DNA of 64,000 bases from positions 992,001-1,056,000 of the forward strand of contig OY969712.1 of the NCBI GenBank assembly GCA_963702105.1. Reading direction: 5' to 3'. Source of the DNA: ZC4RG20 sp963702105 (lineage in GTDB: Bacteria > Pseudomonadota > Gammaproteobacteria > Steroidobacterales > Rariloculaceae). Of the stretch, positions 53,436-61,422 are shown piece after piece. Numbering within the stretch: position 1 is the first letter of the stretch; every line of letters begins with the position of its first letter. Under the pieces are notes generated by a model. It saw only the letters and a program-made list of their open reading frames with translations, was not told where the DNA came from and made no database searches. The position numbers were made by a program, and so were the translations under genes.

Positions 53436-54539
53436 TCACGGCATCTGCGAGGCGACGTAGGCCGATACGTCCACGATGTCCTCTGCGGTCAGGTTCGCGA
53501 CGACCTGACTCATGAGCGGCGCCCAGGTTCCTCGTCGCGTCTTCCGTTGAAAGTCGTAAAGCTGACGAGCGATGTAGCTCGGTGATCGCCCGGCGAGCGG
53601 AGGGACGAGAGCCAGGCCCTCGAGCGAGGGGCCGTGGCATATCACACAGGCTATCGATCTTGCGCCTCCGGTCGTGACCAGCGCCTTGCCCCGCTCGAGC
53701 GAGCCTGGCGGCACGTAGGCTATAAAGCCCGAGCGCGGATCGCGAAGGCGCTCGGTTCGCTCGGTGCTTCGAGGCGCCTCGACGATCCGCTGCCGGATCG
53801 GCTCCGATCCCGCGTCGGCCCCTTCCAGGCGAAGGTACATGCCGCCCGCGATGCGGGTCTTGGGCACGGTTTCGGTCTCGGCCACGTCGATCCAGGGCGT
53901 CCAGCGCATCGAGCTGAAATACTCGGCCGCCTGCTGGATCTCGCTCTCTGTCATCGCCCGGGCGAAGGCGATCATGAGGTTCGTGTTCGTCTTGCGAGGC
54001 TCCGCGCTGCTTCGGACCCCCGCGGCGAAATCGTGAAGCTGCTCCACGATGTAGCCCTTCGGCAGGCCTGCGAGGCCCGCGTTTTCGGGACGACCTTTTC
54101 CGTTCGGGTAATGGCACAGGGAGCAGGCCATGATCCCGGCCTGCCGACGCCCGACGGCCACGATCTCGGGCATCTTGGGATGGTCTTCCGGGTACCAGTC
54201 GGCCGGCCCGTAGGGGTTGGCGATTTGTCGCCGCGTGAACGAGCCTGCGGCGCCCGGAAGCGAGTAGCGCTGCTCCGGCTCGGCCTCGGGGGCAGCGCCA
54301 GGCGTCGCTGCTGGGCGCGCTTCAGCCGGAGGCTTTGCCGGCCTCGCCGTCGTTCCGGCCGCGGTCGTCGCCGGCGCCCCGCCCGCGCCTGCCGCCGCCC
54401 CAGCCGGGACTCCGTAGGCCCAGTCGACCCCGTCGAGCGGCACGCCGGCAGTCGCGGTACCGCAACTCAGTAACCATGCCAAGGCGGAGGCCGTCCGGTA
54501 CCGCGTGATGCAGCCGATCCAAGCACGGAAGAAACGCAT
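53436..54539 (-). CDS. Dihaem cytochrome c
   Basis: 367 residues. Signal peptide about 1-31, an Ala/Pro-rich linker about 43-90 (low complexity), then two haem c domains with CSLCH (139-143) and CVICH (298-302). Conserved late Met/Tyr segments (FARAMTESEIQQAAEYFSSM, ANLTAEDIVDVSAYVASQ) fit class I cytochrome c domains such as dihaem c4-type electron carriers. Last gene of the operon amidohydrolase, partner protein, DUF6152 protein, cytochrome c, which suggests periplasmic electron transfer connected to the DUF6152 pair. Confidence 0.87.
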   Translation of the reverse strand: MRFFRAWIGCITRYRTASALAWLLSCGTATAGVPLDGVDWAYGVPAGAAAGAGGAPATTAAGTTARPAKPPAEARPAATPGAAPEAEPEQRYSLPGAAGSFTRRQIANPYGPADWYPEDHPKMPEIVAVGRRQAGIMACSLCHYPNGKGRPENAGLAGLPKGYIVEQLHDFAAGVRSSAEPRKTNTNLMIAFARAMTESEIQQAAEYFSSMRWTPWIDVAETETVPKTRIAGGMYLRLEGADAGSEPIRQRIVEAPRSTERTERLRDPRSGFIAYVPPGSLERGKALVTTGGARSIACVICHGPSLEGLALVPPLAGRSPSYIARQLYDFQRKTRRGTWAPLMSQVVANLTAEDIVDVSAYVASQMP

Positions 54540-54662
54540 GCGCCAACCCTTCGGATGCATTCGTGCCCGGAACACTACCATATGCGCGCCGAGTGGCCAC
54601 CTGGAACGGCTGCGGGCGGCGGACCTTCACTTGCCGAAAGTCGGCGGCGGCGTCCCGTCCGT

Positions 54663-55049
54663 CTAATCTGCGGAGCCGGCGAAGATCGCCTTGCCGTTCT
54701 TGTCCGTCACGACCTTGCCGATTCCGATGGTCGGGAACTTGCGGGCGCGGTAGCCGGATACCGTGACCTCGTCGCCTGGACGAAGCGCGCTGCGCTTCCA
54801 ACCTCTGCGCATCAGGGTGTTGGGGCTCGGCAGCTCGAAGTTCCAGCTGACGACCTCGCCGTTGTCTCCCCTGACGTCCACGTACAGCCGCGCGTGCGGG
54901 CTCTTCCATTCCACCTTGCTCACCGTACCCGTCACCTTCACGCGCAGGTTGGGATCGAACTCGGACTGGGAGTGATGGGCCAAGGCAGGCATCGTCAGGA
55001 TCGAGCCGAGCAATGCCAGTTGCATTGCGCGCGTCAGGCGAATCTTCAT
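54663..55049 (-). CDS. Secreted DUF6152 protein (standalone)
   Basis: 128 residues. Signal peptide ending TMPALA, mature start HHSQSEFD. Core VKVTGTVSKVEWKSPHARLY (here SPH instead of NPH), VVSWNFELPSPNTLMRRGW and GDEVTVSGYRARKFPTIGIG. It lies 31 bases after the partner gene (55081), the reverse of the order in the plus-strand pairs, and 123 bases before the cytochrome c gene. Confidence 0.85.
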   Translation of the reverse strand: MKIRLTRAMQLALLGSILTMPALAHHSQSEFDPNLRVKVTGTVSKVEWKSPHARLYVDVRGDNGEVVSWNFELPSPNTLMRRGWKRSALRPGDEVTVSGYRARKFPTIGIGKVVTDKNGKAIFAGSAD

Positions 55050-55080
55050 GGCGCCCCTCGTCGTTATTATGAGTGAGTTC

Positions 55081-55887
55081 CTAATGATACAGCTTCGCGT
55101 CTTGCTCGTCGTCGAGGCAGATCTCGTCCAGCATCTGCGAATCGGCCTCGAGGGCCATGTCGAAGGCGACCGTGAACGGCTTGGTATAGGCCTTGGGATC
55201 GTCGATCGTCACTTGAACCCGCATGGTGCCGAAGTCGGGTCGCGTCAGTCGCTCCGTGACATGCGCATGGGAGGTAATCGGGCTGCCCTGAATATCGAGC
55301 CACATGTCGTCGCGAATGCCTATGGTCTCGATGACCAAGGCATTGCCTTCCCAATGCGCCGTCGAGTAGCCGTTCCAGGTGGGGTTGGGATCCTCCGGCA
55401 ACGGCCGCCCATCGAGAAAGACTTGCCGATAAGCCGCGTTGAACTCGTGCAGCATGACCATCAGCGTCGGAGTCTGCACGATCTTCGTGTATTGCGGCAG
55501 CGTCCATGCTCGGGGGTAGTTCGGCGGCATACAGTGAGCGTGCGGATCGTCCCTGCCGCCATTGGCCATCCTGATCTTCATTTGGTTCTTGGACCACTGC
55601 GTGTAGGGCAGGCCGTTCGGCAGGCCCAGGCCGAGGTTCACCTGCAGGCGCGACATTCTTTCCTCGGTGATGCACCCTTCCTGTTTGCATCGATCCGACA
55701 CCGTTTTGGCGGCGAACCACATCCCGGAAAAGTCCGGCTTGCCGTCGAACGTGCGCGGCGGGGGCGCAGCGAGATCCGGTGCGCCGTCGGCGGTGCGCGG
55801 GATGCCCGGAGTCGGATAACTCAGCCACTGCGCCCATGCGGCCGAGGACGCTGTGCACAGCAGGAGGAAGCAGAGCGTGCTCTTCAT
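55081..55887 (-). CDS. Secreted GxW/DTLVV partner protein (variant WEGNALVIET)
   Basis: 268 residues. Signal peptide about 1-19 (SSAAWA). The module begins FDGKPDFSGMWFAAKTV and contains YRQVFLDGRPLPEDPNPTWN and GYSTAHWEGNALVIETIGI, then VTERLTRPDFGTMRVQVTID. Asn-Ala replaces the Asp-Thr of the other copies. Several Cys and His residues in the middle (DRCKQEGC, DPHAHCMPP) could bind metal. Its ATG overlaps the amidohydrolase stop, so the two are translationally coupled. Confidence 0.8.
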   Translation of the reverse strand: MKSTLCFLLLCTASSAAWAQWLSYPTPGIPRTADGAPDLAAPPPRTFDGKPDFSGMWFAAKTVSDRCKQEGCITEERMSRLQVNLGLGLPNGLPYTQWSKNQMKIRMANGGRDDPHAHCMPPNYPRAWTLPQYTKIVQTPTLMVMLHEFNAAYRQVFLDGRPLPEDPNPTWNGYSTAHWEGNALVIETIGIRDDMWLDIQGSPITSHAHVTERLTRPDFGTMRVQVTIDDPKAYTKPFTVAFDMALEADSQMLDEICLDDEQDAKLYH

Positions 55888-57590
55888 GGCGTGTGTGGTT
55901 CCGAAGCGGGTGCGGAGGACTCACCCATCAGCGCGGCGTAGGGCGCTCGCGCATGGACGACGCGGCCGCCGATCATCGTGAGCACCGGCCTGATCTTCTT
56001 GATCTCCTCGGCGTCGATCGTGAGATACGGCCGATCGAGCACGACGAGATCCGCGAGCTTACCCGCCTCGATCGAGCCCAGTTCGTGCTCGTCGAAGCTG
56101 AACCAGGCATTGGCCGCCGTATACAGCCGAAGCGCGTCTTTGCGGCCTATCTGCTGCCCCGGAAGGATGACGTTGCCGCCCGCGTCCTTCCCCGTGACCA
56201 TAAAATAGATCGAGAGCCAAGGATTCAGCGCGCCCACGACCCCGGAATCCGTGCCCGCCCCCATGCGGATGCCGCTCTCGAGCAGCGTGCGGAAGGGCGG
56301 GCCTGCGTTCCAGCGGGAATACGCGTTGCGGATGTAGTCGTGATCCTGGACCCGGACGGAGACCCCGATGGCTTTGAGCCGCTCGATCTGGTCGGGCGTG
56401 ATCTCGAAGACGTGCTCCAAGGTCCAGCGCAGAGAGCGGATCGGGGTCTTGGCCGCCACTCGCTCCATGATGCGGATGTAGCGCTCGATCTCGTCGTGCC
56501 GGATCGTGTGCTGCGACAGCGGCCAGCCCGCTTCGGCGATGCGCTCGTAGACGGCGAACACCTCGTCGTCCGGCGCGCCGGGCGTGATGACTTGCTCGCC
56601 GAAGCGCACGGCCTTGAACATGTCGTCGCCCAAGTCGTAGGTGGTGTTCGCGAGGCGCGCGGTCGCCGAATGGATGTCGTGCTGGTCGCGCGTGTCGCGG
56701 TGGTCGTATTGAAAACGCAAGCGGATCGGCAGCTTTCCGGCGCGCCAGAAGTACTCGGCGATCCGCATATTCGGCCGGTCGGCCGCCGTCAGATGCGCGC
56801 CGAGCCAGTCGCAGCACGCCTGATCGACGACCGTGGTCAGCCCGAGCGACATCGCGTAGTTCACGTAGTCAGGGAAACGCCGCTTCATGCGCTCGTCGGT
56901 ACGAGAGCGCAGAACGAACGTCAGGGCGGCGCCGCCCGGCGGCACGTCGCCGTTCTCCGCCACGTGAATCCCGGCGGCCTCGAGCACGCGGGCTGCCGCA
57001 TCGTTCACACGGCCCGCGGCCGAATACCCGACCTGCATGTACACGGGATGGTCGGGTACGGCGTCGCTGAGCTCCTCGCGCGACGGCATGCGCCTTTCCG
57101 CGAATTGAATCGGCGTGAACCCCCCGATCGCGGCGACCCACTCGCCGGGCTCGGCCTTCCTGGCGGCGGCCGCGAGCGCATGCTCGAGGTCTTCGATCGA
57201 GGCCGCGGCCTCGAGCCCTTCGATGAATGGACCCGGCGCCTGCGCCGTGCGCACGAAATGCGTGTGCGAATCGATCAAGCCCGGGATCACGGTGCGGCCG
57301 CCCAGATCGACGACGCGAATGCAGGGCTCCTCGGGATCGACGGCGCCGCCGACGCCGACGATGCGCCGACCGCGGACGCGCAGGTTGCTCACCGTCCTGT
57401 CGGCGGCATCCATGGTGATGATCGTGCCGTTCGTGAAGACCCAGTCCCGACCGCCCCGGCAAGCATCCGCGGCGCGGGCGGCGGGCGGCACCATGAGGGC
57501 GAGAAACGCGAAGCATGCGAGCGATGCGAGAAGCGCGCCCCGACGGGGGCGAACTGCCCCTGACAACAGTGCCCGGCAATGCCTGCTCAT
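55884..57590 (-). CDS. Exported amidohydrolase (YtcJ-like, amidohydrolase family 3)
   Basis: 568 residues. Signal peptide about 1-40 (hydrophobic LLASLACFAFLALMVPPAARA). Metal-dependent hydrolase motifs: VIPGLIDSHTHFVRTAQAPG (HxH), later LSQHTIRHDEIERYIRIMER, LRWTLEHVFEITPDQIERL and MGAGTDSGVVGALNP (final Asp), ending with the composite beta domain GKLADLVVLDRPYLTI. Related proteins are exported N-acyl or carbamate hydrolases. First gene of a four-gene operon; the next start overlaps its stop (ATGA). Confidence 0.88.
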   Translation of the reverse strand: MSRHCRALLSGAVRPRRGALLASLACFAFLALMVPPAARAADACRGGRDWVFTNGTIITMDAADRTVSNLRVRGRRIVGVGGAVDPEEPCIRVVDLGGRTVIPGLIDSHTHFVRTAQAPGPFIEGLEAAASIEDLEHALAAAARKAEPGEWVAAIGGFTPIQFAERRMPSREELSDAVPDHPVYMQVGYSAAGRVNDAAARVLEAAGIHVAENGDVPPGGAALTFVLRSRTDERMKRRFPDYVNYAMSLGLTTVVDQACCDWLGAHLTAADRPNMRIAEYFWRAGKLPIRLRFQYDHRDTRDQHDIHSATARLANTTYDLGDDMFKAVRFGEQVITPGAPDDEVFAVYERIAEAGWPLSQHTIRHDEIERYIRIMERVAAKTPIRSLRWTLEHVFEITPDQIERLKAIGVSVRVQDHDYIRNAYSRWNAGPPFRTLLESGIRMGAGTDSGVVGALNPWLSIYFMVTGKDAGGNVILPGQQIGRKDALRLYTAANAWFSFDEHELGSIEAGKLADLVVLDRPYLTIDAEEIKKIRPVLTMIGGRVVHARAPYAALMGESSAPASEPHTP

Positions 57591-57799
57591 GATCTACGTC
57601 CCCCGCGATCGGAATGCCTGATCTTACAGGATCGCGGCCTCTCCATGGCGACGACTATGGAACCTTCTTGACAGTGCTCGGCCCGCTCGCGGACACTCTT
57701 GAAGCAAGCGACGAAACTGAAACGAGAGCGGCTAGCCGAAGTCGCCGTCGTCTCTCCTGTCCGCTGCCCGTCCTGCACGAGCGACTGCGCGGAGGAACC

Positions 57800-59386
57800 G
57801 TGGCCGAGAAGCGTGAAGCTTTGGAGACCGAACGAGAATCGGCTGTCACGATGCTCCGTAAGCGGCCAATGACGGGAGCCGAGTATCTCGAGTCCATCGA
57901 CGACGGCCGGGAGATCTACATCTACGGCGAGCGCGTCGAGAAGACCAGCGAGCACCCCGCCTTTCGCAACTCGGCCCGTATGCTCGCGCGGTTGTACGAT
58001 GCGCTGCATGATCCCGCGCGCGCCGCGGAGCTGCTCGTCGATACGGATACGGGCAACGGCGGGCGCACCCACGCGTACTTCCGCGCGCCGGAAGACGCCG
58101 ATCAAGCCCTCGCGGGGCGCAACGCGATTGCCGCCTGGCAGCGACTGACCTACGGCTGGCTCGGCCGCTCGCCGGACTACAAGGCGGCGTTTCTCGCGAC
58201 GCTCGGTCCCAACCGTTCCTTCTACACCTTTCCGGAAAACGCGCGGCGCTGGTACGAGGACAGCCAGGAGCGCGTTCCGTACGTCAATCACGCCATCATC
58301 CATCCGCCCATCGACCGCAGCCGTCCGCCCCATGAGCTCGAGGACGTGTGCGTGCACGTGAAGGAAGAGTCGGACAGCGGCATCGTCGTTTCGGGCGCGA
58401 AGGTCGTCGCGACCGGATCGGCGCTCACGCATTACACCTTCGTCGCGCACCACGGGTTGATTCCCGTTCAGGACAAGAGATTCGCCTGCGTGTTCATGGT
58501 GCCTTCCGACGCGCCCGGAGTTAAGTTCATCTGCCGACCCTCCTACGAAATGACCGCTGCGGTCATGGGCAGCCCGTTCGACTACCCGCTGTCGAGTCGA
58601 ATGGACGAGAACGACGCGGTATTCGTGCTCGACGATGTCCTTATCCCTTGGGAGAACGTGTTCATTTATGCGGACGTGGAGGGCGCCAACGACTTCTTCC
58701 CCAAGACGGGTTTTCTGCCGCGTGCCATGCTGCACGGCTGCACGAGGCTTTCGGTCAAGCTCGATTTCATTGCCGGCTGCCTGCTCAAGGCGGTGGAGGC
58801 CAGCGGAACCAAGGACTTTCGGGGCGTCCAGGCGCATGTCGGGGAGGTCATCGCCTGGCGGAACCTGTTCTGGGCGCTCTCGGAAGCCATGGTCCGCAAT
58901 CCGGGCCCCTGGGTAGAGGGTTACGTGCTCCCGAACCCTGCGTCGGCGAGCGCCTATCAGGTCATCGCGACGATCGCGTACCCAAAAGTCAAGTACATCA
59001 TCGAGCAGGCCTGCGCGTCGGGACTCATCTACCTCAATTCGCATGCCCTCGATTTTCGTGCGCCGGAAATCCGTCCGTACCTTGACCGCTATCTTCGGGG
59101 CTCGAACGGGTACAGCGCCGTCGAGCGGGTGAAGCTCATGAAGCTGCTTTGGGATGCGATCGGCACGGAATTCGGCGCGCGCCACGAGCTGTACGAAATC
59201 AACTACAGCGGTTCCACGGAAGAAATCCGGCGCTATGCCCTGTTCGGCGCGATGGCCTCGGGTGACGCGGATCGAATGAAAGGGTTCGCCGAGCAGTGCA
59301 TGGCCGAATACGATCTGGACGGATGGAGCGTGCCGGATCTGATCGATCCGGGCGAGCTCAGTTGGCATGCAAATAGAACGAAGTAA
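57800..59386 (+). CDS. 4-hydroxyphenylacetate 3-monooxygenase-type flavin-dependent oxygenase (HpaB family)
   Basis: 528 residues from the GTG behind GGAGG; an ATG at 57851 gives 511 and has no ribosome site. HpaB motifs: KRPMTGAEYLESIDDGREIY, HPAFRNSARMLARLYDAL, ARRWYEDSQERVPYVNHAII, LIPWENVFIYAD, and a C-terminal LMKLLWDAIGTEFGARHELY and EINYSGSTEEIRRYALFG. Family members use reduced FAD and O2 to hydroxylate phenols or chlorophenols and need a separate flavin reductase (HpaC type), which is not in this window. Divergent from the amidohydrolase operon. Confidence 0.9.
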   Translation: MAEKREALETERESAVTMLRKRPMTGAEYLESIDDGREIYIYGERVEKTSEHPAFRNSARMLARLYDALHDPARAAELLVDTDTGNGGRTHAYFRAPEDADQALAGRNAIAAWQRLTYGWLGRSPDYKAAFLATLGPNRSFYTFPENARRWYEDSQERVPYVNHAIIHPPIDRSRPPHELEDVCVHVKEESDSGIVVSGAKVVATGSALTHYTFVAHHGLIPVQDKRFACVFMVPSDAPGVKFICRPSYEMTAAVMGSPFDYPLSSRMDENDAVFVLDDVLIPWENVFIYADVEGANDFFPKTGFLPRAMLHGCTRLSVKLDFIAGCLLKAVEASGTKDFRGVQAHVGEVIAWRNLFWALSEAMVRNPGPWVEGYVLPNPASASAYQVIATIAYPKVKYIIEQACASGLIYLNSHALDFRAPEIRPYLDRYLRGSNGYSAVERVKLMKLLWDAIGTEFGARHELYEINYSGSTEEIRRYALFGAMASGDADRMKGFAEQCMAEYDLDGWSVPDLIDPGELSWHANRTK

Positions 59387-59419
59387 GCTTCAGGGGACCG
59401 CTGGTCGCACTTGCATGAG

Positions 59420-60511
59420 ATGGGTTCAGTGTCCGCCGCCAAGCTTACGAACGAAGTTCAGCTAGCCGCCGAATACGATGCGGCCGGCCGCCACGACGAG
59501 GCAGTGGAGGCGCTCGCGCGCGCCGCAGGTCGAGGCGACGCGGAGGCGCTCACGCAGCTCGGCAAGCGTCTCATCGTCGGCGACCGCGCGCCTTCGCTGC
59601 CGCGCGAAGGTTGCCGCTTTCTCGTCGACGCGCTCAATGCCGGCGGCGCGGAGGCACCCCTGAGGCTTGCGGCGCTCGCCGCGCTCGGCGCCTTTACGGC
59701 GCAGAATTGGAATACCGCGCTCGGGCTGCTCGTCACCGCGGCGGACCGCGGGTCGGTCTCGGCACGGCGTCAACTCGCTCTGCTGTCCTCGAATACCGTC
59801 ATTGCTCGGGCCGCGGCGAATTCTCCGGAGCAGGGGCCCGGGCTCTGGCGCGCCCTCGCCGCGAGCGTCGACCTGGCGGGCTGGTCGGCGCCATGCGAAG
59901 GCGTTACCGTGCACGCAGAGCCTGCGATACGGGCGTTCCCCGAGTTCGCGTCCGCGGAGATCTGCGCGTGGCTCATCGAGCGAGCGCGCGGCAAGCTGAA
60001 GCGCGCGCTGGTCTATGATCCCGTCGGCAGGCGCGACATGGCCGATCGAAGCCGGACCAATACGGTCGCCGAGTTCGATCTGGTCGAGACGGATCTCGTA
60101 CAGGCGGCGATCCAGGCACGCATGTCGGCTGCTTGCGGCATCCCCATGCAGAATATGGAAGCGCCGGCCGTGCTGCACTACGAGGTAGGGCAGGAAATCG
60201 TCAATCATTACGACTTCGTCGATCCCGAAACGCCGAACTACGAGCGCGAGATCGCCGAGCGAGGCGAGCGAGTCATTACCTTTCTCCTGTACTTGAACGA
60301 CGACTATTCGGGCGGAGAGACGGACTTTCCGCGGCTGAACGTCAATCACAAAGGCAGCGCCGGCGAGGGACTGTACTTCGTCAACGCGTTGCCCGGCGGC
60401 GGACCGGACAGGCGCATGCAGCACGCGGGCCGTCCGCCGACGCGGGGCGAGAAGTGGGTCGTCTCGCAATTCATCCGGAATAGGACGGCCTTGCCCGTGG
60501 CTGCTCACTGA
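59420..60511 (+). CDS. Prolyl 4-hydroxylase-like 2OG-Fe(II) oxygenase with a helical-repeat N-terminus (copy A)
   Basis: 363 residues. The N-terminal half is helical, Sel1/TPR-like (AAEYDAAGRHDEAVEALARA, GAEAPLRLAALAALGA). The C-terminal half is a 2OG-Fe(II) oxygenase: VLHYEVGQEIVNHYDFVDPE (HxD), ITFLLYLNDDYSGGETDFPR, and MQHAGRPPTRGEKWVVSQFI with the distal His and the 2OG-binding basic residue. Protein substrate unknown. No signal peptide. It is about two-fifths or more identical to the inverted copy at 61423. The GNAT gene follows on the same strand. Confidence 0.88.
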   Translation: MGSVSAAKLTNEVQLAAEYDAAGRHDEAVEALARAAGRGDAEALTQLGKRLIVGDRAPSLPREGCRFLVDALNAGGAEAPLRLAALAALGAFTAQNWNTALGLLVTAADRGSVSARRQLALLSSNTVIARAAANSPEQGPGLWRALAASVDLAGWSAPCEGVTVHAEPAIRAFPEFASAEICAWLIERARGKLKRALVYDPVGRRDMADRSRTNTVAEFDLVETDLVQAAIQARMSAACGIPMQNMEAPAVLHYEVGQEIVNHYDFVDPETPNYEREIAERGERVITFLLYLNDDYSGGETDFPRLNVNHKGSAGEGLYFVNALPGGGPDRRMQHAGRPPTRGEKWVVSQFIRNRTALPVAAH

Positions 60512-60571
60512 CGATCCGGTGGAAGTCCTCGTTCGCTGAAGCCCATCCACGTCCACGACTCCGAGGTTTCG

Positions 60572-61420
60572 ATGCTGCAAGTCGTCCGTCACGCCCATGC
60601 AGGAGCGTTCCTTGAGCGGGCGGAAGCGTGGCTGCTCGAGTCGGAAATGGAGAACGCCATCGCACTCGCGAGCGCGCGGCAAGCTCGAGCAAACGATTCC
60701 GGTTACCAGAGGCCGATCTACTGGGCCACGATCGAGGAGGACGGTCGGCTCGTGGGCTGCGCCTTCCGGACGCCGCCTTATCGGCTCGGTGTGACGGAGC
60801 TGGCGGAAGAGGCGCTCGGGAAACTCGCGGCGGACGTCGGAGAGGTCTATGCCGAGTTGTCGGGCGTCAGCGGCCCGGCGCGCACGGCGGCCGCGTTCGC
60901 GGCAGCCTGGACTCGGCCGCGCGGGGTCGCCTCGGCTGTGAACCTGAGCCAGCGCCTCTATGCGCTCAGCGGGCCTCCGCGTCGGCCTTCGAGCCCGCCG
61001 GCCGGGCGCCTGTGTCTCGCGAGCGCGGAGGATGCGGGGACGGCGCGTACCTGGGGCGCCGCCTTTCTCGCCGAGGCGCGGTTGCTGCAGGTCGACACCA
61101 AGGTTTTCGCCCAACTCATTCAGGCGCAGCAGCTTTTCTTCTGGGACGACGGCGAGGCGCGGTGCATGGCTGCGCCGATCCGCCGCGTGACGCACGGTGC
61201 CGCGATCGGCGTGCTTTATACGCCGCGCGAGGCGCGCGGCCGCGGCTACGCGAAGGCAACGCTCGCCGCCCTGGCGGAAGCGCTGAGAGAGCGGGGCCTT
61301 CGAGATTGCTATCTCTACGCAGATCCGGCGAATGCGGCGGCGGAAACGGTCGCGGGCAGCGTCGGGTTCGCGCCCGTGCGGGATTTCCTCGATATCGACT
61401 TCGCGTCGCGCACCGGCTGA
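60572..61420 (+). CDS. GNAT family N-acetyltransferase
   Basis: 282 residues. The C-terminal half carries the acetyl-CoA site of GNAT enzymes (IGVLYTPREARGRGYAKATL, then AETVAGSVGFAPVRDFLDID). The N-terminal half (LESEMENAIALASARQARAN, WATIEEDGRLVGCAFRTPPY) looks like a second, degenerate GNAT-like unit. Substrate unknown. It lies 60 bases after copy A of the oxygenase pair, likely cotranscribed, and its stop is 2 bases from the stop of copy B on the other strand. Confidence 0.87.
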   Translation: MLQVVRHAHAGAFLERAEAWLLESEMENAIALASARQARANDSGYQRPIYWATIEEDGRLVGCAFRTPPYRLGVTELAEEALGKLAADVGEVYAELSGVSGPARTAAAFAAAWTRPRGVASAVNLSQRLYALSGPPRRPSSPPAGRLCLASAEDAGTARTWGAAFLAEARLLQVDTKVFAQLIQAQQLFFWDDGEARCMAAPIRRVTHGAAIGVLYTPREARGRGYAKATLAALAEALRERGLRDCYLYADPANAAAETVAGSVGFAPVRDFLDIDFASRTG

Positions 61421-61422
61421 TT

